Positions 11,719 to 18,136 of a DNA stretch of 18,136 nucleotides are shown one piece after another; positions within the stretch are counted from its first letter, which is position 1; every line of letters starts with the position of its first letter. The position numbers and the translations under genes were made by a program. The stretch is from NCBI GenBank assembly GCA_020355945.1, contig CP070627.1, forward strand, positions 7,126,326-7,144,461, given 5' to 3'. The stretch is from Candidatus Aminicenantota bacterium (GTDB taxonomy: Bacteria > Acidobacteriota > Aminicenantia > UBA2199). The notes under the pieces were generated by a model. That model was not told the origin of the DNA. It ran no database searches and was given only the letters and a program-made list of their open reading frames with translations.

Positions 11719-14091
11719 ATGAAACACCAAAAAAAAAGTAAAAAAAAGAAAACCATCGCTTTCTCTTCAATTGCTAAAAGATACCTTCCTATTATTGGGA
11801 TTTTAGCGGCACTGGCCATGGTTTTTTATTTGCTCTTCTGGCCCAAACTCAGCATCGGGTACAAGAAAAAGCAGTTGAAAAACCTTAATGTGATATTGAT
11901 TACCCTGGACACGTTACGGGTGGATTTTGTCAGTGCCTATGAAAAAGGCAAAGCCGATACACCCAATATGGACCGGGTGGCAGAAGAAGGTGTCTTGTTT
12001 GAAACCTGTATCGCTCAAACTCCTTTAACACTGCCCTCCCACACCTCTATTCTTTCCGGCACCTATCCCCTTCATCACCAGATCAGGGATAATGGTGGAT
12101 TCCTGGTACCGGAAGGCCTGGAATTTGTCAGTGAAATCTTGAAAAAACACGGATTGATTACATCTGCTTTTATTGCTTCCTATGTCCTGCATTCCAAATG
12201 GGGAATCAACCAGGGATTCGATACCTATTCCGATGAATTCGATTTGTCAAAATACGAACGGGTATCATTGGGAAACGTGCAAAAACCAGCCCAAGAGGTA
12301 CTGGAAAATGCAAAAAAATGGCTAAAAACACATAAAAAGGATAGATTTTTCACCTGGATTCATTTGTACGATCCCCATACGCCTTATGATCCCCCTTCTC
12401 CTTTTAAAGAAAAGTATCCCGGCCGGCCTTACCGGGGTGAAGTAGAATATATGGACCATCAACTGGGATTATTTTTTCAATTTCTTAAAGATGAAGGGCT
12501 TTATGATAAAAGCTTGATTATAATGGCATCGGACCACGGTGAAGGTTTGGGTCAGCATAATGAACGCACCCATGGTTTTTTTATTTACGAAACCACGGTT
12601 CGGGTTCCCTTGATCATCCGGGCGCCTTTTCGATTCCCCGCGGCAAAAGTAACCAATATTGTCGAACTCATTGACCTGGCCCCCACCATCCTGGAAGCCC
12701 TGGATATTCCAATCCCTCCCTCCTACCAGGGACAGTCCCTGGTGGGACTGATGTTGGGAGACAAGAAAAGAAAAAAAGATGCCGCTTATACTGAAACCTA
12801 TTATCCCCGGCTGCACTTTGGCTGGTCAGAGTTGAAGGCGTTGTATTACGACAATCACTGGAAGTATATCCTGGCTCCCAAAGAAGAGTTATATAACCTT
12901 GAGGCGGATGAAAAAGAGCAAGACAGCCTGGCGTTAAAGCAGTCCTATCAAGCCAGGAAAGTAAAAGAACGAATCCGGAGATTCATCCGGGAAAAATCTC
13001 AACATGCCAAACGCCCGGGAGAAGCCAGGAACCTGGATAAGGATGATTTGCAAAAGTTGGCTGCCCTGGGTTATCTCACCACGATGGTGGACACTGCGGA
13101 TGATAAGAACCTGCCGGACCCCAAAGGCAAAGTAGAGGTATTTAACCAACTTTCACAGGCCAAAGAGCACACGGTTAAGGAGCAGCATGACGAAGCCATC
13201 GAACTTTTGAAGAAAATTCTTAAAACCGACCCTCACCTGGTGGACGGTATTCTTCAACTGGGGAATGCCTATTCCCGGAAAAATATGCACGAAGAAGCCT
13301 TAAAATGCTTTTACCAGGTATTGGAACAAAAGCCTGATTACCAGGCGGCCATGGTTAATGTTATCGGGTCGCTGATACGTTTAGGCCGATACGACAAAGG
13401 CATTGAAGAAGCACGGCGCTTTTTAAAAACCTTTCCCCGGGATTTTACCCTCTATAATGAACTGGGAACCCTCTATGTCTTCAAACAGGAAAACGATAAA
13501 GCCCTGGAAGCCTTTGGCACCTCCATTGACATTGAATCAATAAACCCCCAGGCCTTCAATAAAATCGGCGGCATTTATATTGTCAGGAAAGACTTCAAAA
13601 GGGCAGAGCACTTTTTAGAAAAGGCACGAAAAATAAATCCCGGTTTAAGGAAACTCTATTTCCACCTGGCACAAGTGGAAGATGCCAGGGGAAATATCGA
13701 TAAAGCCTGCCAATATTACAAAAAAGAACTGGAAAGCTATCCCGATGATTACAAATCCGCTTACAACCTGGCTGAGGATTTAAGAAACAGGGGACAGTAT
13801 GAAGAGGCGATTCAATACTATCGAAAGGCCATTGACAGCAACCCCCGGTTTAATATTCCCTACTTTATGATTGCCAAATATTACCTGGATCGACGGGATA
13901 ATCTCGAAGAAGCCGTAGAGCTCTGTAAAAAAGGGACGGCAATAGAACCCGCCAATAAATATACGGCTTTCGGTTATTTTATTTTGGCTGATATCTATTC
14001 TTTCAAAGGAGAGCGGGAGAAACACGATTTTTATTTATCCAGAGGTGACAGGATAAAGAGGGAATTAATCCGGAAGAACCTGTGGAAATAG
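11719..14091 (+). CDS. Membrane-anchored alkaline-phosphatase-superfamily ('sulfatase') enzyme with C-terminal TPRs
   Basis: This 790-aa protein has a Lys-rich N-terminus and one TM helix (about 22-41); the catalytic domain (56-450) is extracytoplasmic. Superfamily metal-site motifs are LITLDTLRVDF (Asp64), YDPHTPYDPP (Asp218, His220), ASDHGEGLGQH (Asp272, His273) and THG (284-286). The position of the sulfatase formylglycine motif (C/S-x-P-x-R) reads T-L-P-S-H (104-108). Thr cannot become formylglycine, so a true sulfatase is doubtful; Thr is the nucleophile in EptA- and LtaS-type phosphotransferases of the same superfamily. Residues about 470-785 form nine or so TPRs. The gene has its own promoter, no ribosome-binding site, and is followed 26 nt later by the GWxTD-TPR gene. 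Likely role: modification of an envelope polymer (inferred). Confidence 0.88.
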   Translation: MKHQKKSKKKKTIAFSSIAKRYLPIIGILAALAMVFYLLFWPKLSIGYKKKQLKNLNVILITLDTLRVDFVSAYEKGKADTPNMDRVAEEGVLFETCIAQTPLTLPSHTSILSGTYPLHHQIRDNGGFLVPEGLEFVSEILKKHGLITSAFIASYVLHSKWGINQGFDTYSDEFDLSKYERVSLGNVQKPAQEVLENAKKWLKTHKKDRFFTWIHLYDPHTPYDPPSPFKEKYPGRPYRGEVEYMDHQLGLFFQFLKDEGLYDKSLIIMASDHGEGLGQHNERTHGFFIYETTVRVPLIIRAPFRFPAAKVTNIVELIDLAPTILEALDIPIPPSYQGQSLVGLMLGDKKRKKDAAYTETYYPRLHFGWSELKALYYDNHWKYILAPKEELYNLEADEKEQDSLALKQSYQARKVKERIRRFIREKSQHAKRPGEARNLDKDDLQKLAALGYLTTMVDTADDKNLPDPKGKVEVFNQLSQAKEHTVKEQHDEAIELLKKILKTDPHLVDGILQLGNAYSRKNMHEEALKCFYQVLEQKPDYQAAMVNVIGSLIRLGRYDKGIEEARRFLKTFPRDFTLYNELGTLYVFKQENDKALEAFGTSIDIESINPQAFNKIGGIYIVRKDFKRAEHFLEKARKINPGLRKLYFHLAQVEDARGNIDKACQYYKKELESYPDDYKSAYNLAEDLRNRGQYEEAIQYYRKAIDSNPRFNIPYFMIAKYYLDRRDNLEEAVELCKKGTAIEPANKYTAFGYFILADIYSFKGEREKHDFYLSRGDRIKRELIRKNLWK

Positions 14092-14111
14092 CCGGTTAAT
14101 TTTGATATAAT
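14083..14111 (+). promoter_or_regulatory. Promoter abutting the GWxTD-TPR start (leaderless)
   Basis: TGGAAA (14083-14088, four of six), a 17-nt spacer and a perfect TATAAT (14106-14111) end six nt before the ATG at 14118. The -35 lies in the last two codons of the AlkP gene. No ribosome-binding site is present. Confidence 0.55.
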
Positions 14112-14117
14112 ACATCG

Positions 14118-16127
14118 ATGAAGACGCGTACCGCATTAACAATCATTGGTCTCCTGGTTATCCTCTGGGGGATAAACGGTTTAAACATTTCTGCTGCTAA
14201 AAGTAAGAAAAAAGACCCCTGGAAGCAGTGGCTCAAGGAAGTGGAACCCATTATGACCCGGTTGGAACGCTCTGTGGCGAAGTCTCTGCAGACCGAAGAG
14301 AAAAGAGACCGGTTTAAACAACTCTTCTGGAAAGCCCGGGATCCCAATCCGCAAACCCCTGAAAATGAGTACCAGACAGAGTTTTATCGGCGCATCTATT
14401 ATGCCGACAAATATTTAAACGGGGTCAAATCCGACAGGGGGCGGATATATGTGCTGCTGGGAGAGCCGGAAAACAAATCTACTTTTGTGGGTCACCAGTC
14501 GTTGGTGGAATGTGAATTGTGGAATTACCAGGGAAAAGACCGGCCCGGTCTGCTGCCCTTTATGAACCTGGTATTTTTTAAACCCCACAACACGGGGGAT
14601 TTCCAGTTGTACTACCCGGGTATTCACAAGCCAATGAATCTCCTGGCTCCTCAATATGCCAACCGGATCAGGTCCGTGGTAAGTGCTTACAAGGAAATCA
14701 AAATGAGTTCCACTGAGCTGGCCGGTGCGTCACTGTCCATTATCCCCAGCGAAGGCGATCCCCGTTTGAGCATGTCCATGAGTTCATCCAATTTTGCCCT
14801 GAATCGCATTTATTCATTACCGGAGCGAGAGGCGGAAATCGGGTACGTTAAAAGTTTCAGATTCCCCAGGGGTTATGTGGAGGTCAGCCATTCAACCAAT
14901 GCCATTCGCGGGTTCGGGTATATTACCGTCACCCGCAGCCGGGGCATCCCTTTTGTCCATTATGCACTTATGCCTGATGTACTAAGCCTGCAGCAGCCTT
15001 CAAAGGATTTATATACCGCTGAAATCAGCCTGCACATTTCCATCGAAGATTTGAAAGGCAATATCATTTATCAAAACCAAAAGCAAATAGATTTAAAACT
15101 GGACCCCGCCAGGAAGAAGAAAATAGACGATCAACGGGTTGTATTTCGAGATTTTGCCCCCATTATTGAAGGCCAGCATGAGATTCTTACTACCTTTATC
15201 AATAAAACCACCCGGGAATTTTTTTCCCATAAAAAGAGGCTCACCGTACCAGTGGAGAAAAACGAACCTGCGATTTCCGGTGTAGTGGGATTCCAATTGA
15301 AAGAGATCAATACCAACAATTTTATTCCCTTTACTGCGGACAATTACCTGGTATTAACTGACCCCCGTTTCACCTTCAGTCAGAAAGATGCATTGGCAGG
15401 TGTGGTATGGGCTGAAGGTTCCCCGGAGATTTTCCTGGAGCGAATCAATGATGCCGGTGTGAAAGTGAAGATAGAGCCGCTGTCCATGCAGCAAAATCGT
15501 ATCTATAAATTTCGACAGCCGTTAACGGAAGTTAAAGACGGCAATTACCGGTTAATTGCCAGGATTGATGATGGTAAAACAGTGACATTGGTGCGGAAAA
15601 TTCATATTTTACCCTTTTATATCGATATCAAGAGGCCCTTTGCCATTGAGAAAGCCGAACCCGGAACCGCCCGTAATAATTATATTTTCGTACAGGCCCA
15701 ACAGTACCTTAATACGGGTAAAGTAAACCAGGCCATTGCCTATTTTAATCAAATCCCCCGCACTCTATGGAATGCCACTTCTCTTCCTATTATTGCCAGA
15801 GCTTATTATAAGAAGGGAGATTATGCCAGAGTTCTTGAATTGCTGGAGAGAGAAGAAGTCAAAAAAGAGTACCCTATTCTTGTGATGTTAGCCAATTCGG
15901 CCATTGAATTGAAATTGTATCCCCGGGCCCTGGAATACCTGGGAAAAATACGGGAGTATGGGGATACCGTGGAGATCAATCAATTAGTGGCGGCCACATA
16001 TATCAGTATGGGCAACAGGGATAAAGCAATGGTTTACTATGAACGGGCCAGACAATTAAAAAATAAATCACAGGAACCACAGGAACAAGAAAAACAAGAC
16101 AAAAACAAGGAGAATAACCATGAATAA
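14118..16127 (+). CDS. GWxTD-domain exported protein with C-terminal TPRs (long form)
   Basis: This 669-aa protein has a signal peptide (about 1-27, ending ISAAKS). The GWxTD domain lies at 33-180: F-W-K-A-R-D-P-N-P-Q-T-P-E-N-E (70-84), then G-V-K-S-D-R-G-R-I-Y-V-L-L-G-E-P-E (102-118), in which the Trp of GWxTD is replaced by Val and the Thr by Ser, then the CELWNYQG block. Residues 190-510 are beta-rich with no recognised fold. TPRs follow at about 525-650 (NYIFVQAQQYLNTGKVNQAI, IIARAYYKKGDY, VAATYISMGNRDKAM), and the tail is Gln/Lys/Glu-rich. The gene overlaps the next one by 8 nt. Against the short paralogue 7782-8711 it keeps the GWxTD core but adds the middle and TPR modules. Function unknown; location periplasmic or outer-membrane-associated. 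Confidence 0.88.
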   Translation: MKTRTALTIIGLLVILWGINGLNISAAKSKKKDPWKQWLKEVEPIMTRLERSVAKSLQTEEKRDRFKQLFWKARDPNPQTPENEYQTEFYRRIYYADKYLNGVKSDRGRIYVLLGEPENKSTFVGHQSLVECELWNYQGKDRPGLLPFMNLVFFKPHNTGDFQLYYPGIHKPMNLLAPQYANRIRSVVSAYKEIKMSSTELAGASLSIIPSEGDPRLSMSMSSSNFALNRIYSLPEREAEIGYVKSFRFPRGYVEVSHSTNAIRGFGYITVTRSRGIPFVHYALMPDVLSLQQPSKDLYTAEISLHISIEDLKGNIIYQNQKQIDLKLDPARKKKIDDQRVVFRDFAPIIEGQHEILTTFINKTTREFFSHKKRLTVPVEKNEPAISGVVGFQLKEINTNNFIPFTADNYLVLTDPRFTFSQKDALAGVVWAEGSPEIFLERINDAGVKVKIEPLSMQQNRIYKFRQPLTEVKDGNYRLIARIDDGKTVTLVRKIHILPFYIDIKRPFAIEKAEPGTARNNYIFVQAQQYLNTGKVNQAIAYFNQIPRTLWNATSLPIIARAYYKKGDYARVLELLEREEVKKEYPILVMLANSAIELKLYPRALEYLGKIREYGDTVEINQLVAATYISMGNRDKAMVYYERARQLKNKSQEPQEQEKQDKNKENNHE

Positions 16128-17034
16128 ATATTTAAAAGGTTCGATAATAATGGTGTTATTCTTGCTGCTGGCATTTTTAACCCCTCTTTTTTCAACTGTC
16201 AGTGTCCTCAAAGGGTATGTAAAAGACAAAAAAACAGATGAGCCCTTAGCAAAGGTAAAAATAACCGTTATATTTCTCAGGAATACCTCGGTTCGTTTCC
16301 AGTTGGTAACTGATAAAAAGGGGTATTTTTATAAAACCGGGCTGAAGAATGGTATGTATCAGGTTAACTTTGACAAAGTAGGGTATACGCCTGCTCAACA
16401 CACGATTCGGCTGAAGGTGGCAGAGCAGCGTGAAATGGATATCCAGTTGGAACGCATCGAAGTCACCACTTCCGAGACGTCCTTCGGATTGGTGAATGCC
16501 GCCAATAAATTGATGGCAGCGGGGAAATATGACGAAGCCATTGAAAAGGTTTCCAGGGCCATTGAGAAAGACCCTGGTACTTTTATATTGTATTACAATC
16601 GAGCCGTTGCCTATGAAAAAAAAGGTGAAAAAGAAAAAGCAGTTTTAGATTATAAAAAATCATTGGAATTAAAACCTGATTTCTTGTTATCTCTTTCCGC
16701 CCTGGGAAATATTTATGCCAGGAAGGCCGATTTTCCAGGAGCGGTTGAATATTACCAAAAGGCTTTTGAATTGGGCATCACTGATACGGTGGTATTGTAC
16801 AACTACGGTGCTTGTTTGATCAATTTGGGAGACAATGACCGGGGAAAAGCTGTTTTTGAAAAGTTGATTGAACTGGACCCCAGTTATGCGGATGCGTATT
16901 ACCAGATGGGGATTATTTATTTGGGGATGAATGAGAATGCCAAAGCCAGGGAGTTTTTGGAAAAGTTCATCGAATTGGACCCTGAAAATAGTAATGCTGC
17001 GGTGGCCAGGGAAATTTTGAACACATTAAATTAA
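16120..17034 (+). CDS. Exported CarboxypepD-regulatory-like / TPR protein
   Basis: This 304-aa protein has a signal peptide (about 1-26). A carboxypeptidase-regulatory-like beta-sandwich spans 28-111 (LKGYVKDKKTDEPLAKVKI, DKKGYFYKTGLKNGMYQVNF, EMDIQLERIEV), followed by about five TPRs at 122-300 (AANKLMAAGKYDEAIE, YYNRAVAYEKKGEKEKAVLD, SALGNIYARKADFPGAVEY, YNYGACLINLGDNDRGKAVF, YYQMGIIYLGMNENAKAREF). The N-terminal domain has the same fold as that of the TonB receptor. AAGGAG about 6 nt before the ATG lies within the coding end of the GWxTD-TPR gene, and the 8-nt overlap implies translational coupling and a shared complex. A scaffold role in the periplasm is likely but inferred. Confidence 0.88.
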   Translation: MNKYLKGSIIMVLFLLLAFLTPLFSTVSVLKGYVKDKKTDEPLAKVKITVIFLRNTSVRFQLVTDKKGYFYKTGLKNGMYQVNFDKVGYTPAQHTIRLKVAEQREMDIQLERIEVTTSETSFGLVNAANKLMAAGKYDEAIEKVSRAIEKDPGTFILYYNRAVAYEKKGEKEKAVLDYKKSLELKPDFLLSLSALGNIYARKADFPGAVEYYQKAFELGITDTVVLYNYGACLINLGDNDRGKAVFEKLIELDPSYADAYYQMGIIYLGMNENAKAREFLEKFIELDPENSNAAVAREILNTLN

Positions 17035-17106
17035 TAAAAGGAGGTAAAAAATTTTTTGCCAGTCCCTTTACTTATATAGTTTATCAGCCACACGGGGAGA
17101 AAGAAA

Positions 17107-18039
17107 ATGAGTATTGGTAGTAATATTCTCCAGGCTATTGGGAACACATCGCTAGTGCAGTTGCGTCATGTTGTTCCTCCAGGTTGCGCGAAAATTTTTG
17201 TGAAACTTGAATGGGAAAACCCGACTGGCAGTATGAAAGATCGCATGGCACAGGCTATGATTTCAAGGGCTGAGGAAGATGGCCGATTGAGACCTGGGGA
17301 TATCATTGTTGAGTACACAGGCGGTAGCACAGGCATATCACTCGCATTGATCTGTGTTGCCAAGGGGTACCGTCTTCATATCATTACTTCCGATGCATTT
17401 AGTCAGGATAAGTTGAATCAAATGTCGGCTTTTGGTGCGGAACTTACACTGGTACCAAGTGAGGGAGGCCTCACTACCAAAAAATTGATTTTAGATATGA
17501 TTGAAGCCGCTAAAAAACTGAGTCAAAGACCGCACACTTACTGGACTGACCAACTCAATAATGTTGACAGTATTGCAGGCTACTATCCATTGGCTGAGGA
17601 AATCTGGAACCAAACAAACGGAGAGATTGATGCATTTGTTCAATGTGTTGGCACTGCGGCTTCATCGCGAGGTGTAGCAACTGTGTTGAAGCGTTACAAT
17701 CCCAAGCTCAAAATGATAGTCGTCGAGCCAGGTGAATCCGCAGTATTGTCAGGTGGTCAAGCCGGACCTCATAAAATTGAAGGGGTAGGAATTGGCTATA
17801 CTCCACCACTCTGGGACCCAAGTCTGGTGGATGAAATTGTTGCGGTTAAAACAGACGACGCAAAAGCTATGGCCAGGCGTTTAGCTCGGGAGGAGGGTCT
17901 TTTTGCGGGAACGTCCTCAGGAGCAAATGTCATTGCAGCGATTCGAGCAGCGGAGCGATTAGGGCCAGATGCTAAAATAGCTACGTTGATGGTAGATTCT
18001 GGCCTAAAATACCTTAGTACAGATGTTTACAGAAAATAG
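17107..18039 (+). CDS. PLP-dependent cysteine synthase-family protein
   Basis: This 310-aa protein has the fold-type II layout of cysteine synthase / cystathionine beta-synthase, cytosolic. Visible landmarks: IGNTSLVQL (11-19), NPTGSMKDR with the PLP Lys44, EYTGGSTGISLA (the usual T-S-G-N-T-G is T-G-G-S-T-G), VQCVGTAASSRG (the usual Gly-rich GTGGT loop is GTAAS), EGVGIGYTPP, FAGTSSGAN and VDSGLKYLST (usual DSGERYLS). These variations place it in a diverged subfamily, so O-acetylserine may not be the substrate. GGGGAGAAAGAAA precedes the ATG. It follows the envelope cluster after a 72-nt gap but shares no theme with it. Its Arg codons use more CGT/CGA than the cluster genes (CGG/AGG), a mild sign of different origin. 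Confidence 0.9.
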   Translation: MSIGSNILQAIGNTSLVQLRHVVPPGCAKIFVKLEWENPTGSMKDRMAQAMISRAEEDGRLRPGDIIVEYTGGSTGISLALICVAKGYRLHIITSDAFSQDKLNQMSAFGAELTLVPSEGGLTTKKLILDMIEAAKKLSQRPHTYWTDQLNNVDSIAGYYPLAEEIWNQTNGEIDAFVQCVGTAASSRGVATVLKRYNPKLKMIVVEPGESAVLSGGQAGPHKIEGVGIGYTPPLWDPSLVDEIVAVKTDDAKAMARRLAREEGLFAGTSSGANVIAAIRAAERLGPDAKIATLMVDSGLKYLSTDVYRK

Positions 18040-18054
18040 GATAAAGGAGAAAAA

Positions 18055-18136
18055 ATGGATAAGAAAAAGAAATCAATCGGACTTTTTATAATAGCAAGTG
18101 CTATTATTTGGGGAGCAGTAATCATCGGATGCTCCT
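18055..18136 (+). CDS. Small membrane or lipoprotein, 3'-truncated by window end
   Basis: AAGGAG precedes the ATG by 6 nt, and the frame starts 15 nt after the cysteine-synthase stop. The 27 visible residues are a lysine run (DKKKKS) followed by a hydrophobic helix (IGLFIIASAIIWGAVIIGCS). I-I-G-C could be a lipobox, or the helix could be a plain TM segment of a small membrane protein. The remainder lies outside the window. It is probably co-transcribed with 17107-18039. Confidence 0.7.
   Translation, partial: MDKKKKSIGLFIIASAIIWGAVIIGCS

Overview
The window looks like a chromosomal segment from a Gram-negative, moderately AT-rich bacterium. The closest match I can suggest is the Acidobacteriota / Candidatus Aminicenantes group. 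The reasons are an Oar-type TonB-dependent receptor with an N-terminal carboxypeptidase-regulatory domain, two GWxTD-domain proteins, a membrane-anchored 'sulfatase' fused to TPRs, and a transmembrane Ser/Thr kinase. That combination is common there, but the placement is inferred from gene content, not from a marker gene.

Left part (1-3530, mostly minus strand): small accessory genes separated by repeat debris. They include a one-TM protein with a CxxC motif (194-658), a winged-helix-like protein (1064-1444) and, directly behind it, an unlisted 55-codon TTG-start membrane peptide gene (865-1032). A 110-aa conserved hypothetical follows a secreted alpha/beta-hydrolase fused to six MORN-type repeats; the catalytic Ser of that hydrolase is Asn. 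Two diverged copies of a 67-78 bp repeat (8-85, 1738-1804) carry a GGGGACAGGC motif resembling REP-type elements.

Middle (3589-7760): a two-gene minus-strand operon encodes a transmembrane Ser/Thr kinase with a TonB-C-like outer domain, then a TPR/beta-repeat/Ig-domain envelope protein. A perfect-consensus promoter (TTGACA-17-TATAAT) drives it. A second promoter diverges toward a small secreted protein gene (7318-7521). Two copies of one dispersed repeat, in opposite orientation (3589-3634, 7723-7760), bracket this block. A fragment of a different kinase gene (DFG region) lies against its 3' end.

Right part (7782-17034, plus strand): a cell-envelope cluster of a short GWxTD protein, an Oar-like TonB receptor (followed by a strong terminator), a membrane-anchored alkaline-phosphatase-superfamily enzyme with TPRs, a GWxTD-TPR protein, and a carboxypeptidase-regulatory-domain TPR lipid-/envelope-type protein whose gene overlaps the previous one by 8 nt. 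TPRs and carboxypeptidase-regulatory folds recur across the cluster, which suggests one envelope assembly or uptake complex. Its function is unknown to me. A cysteine-synthase-like gene (17107-18039) and the start of a small membrane or lipoprotein gene (18055-) close the window and look functionally unrelated.

A recurrent regulatory theme is visible. Four genes lacking a Shine-Dalgarno sequence (starts at 3527, 7091, 11719, 14118) have a -10-like hexamer only 6-9 nt before ATG and a -35-like hexamer exactly 17 nt further upstream, which predicts leaderless mRNAs. The other confidently placed starts, except the operon-internal 110-aa gene, have a clear Shine-Dalgarno sequence.
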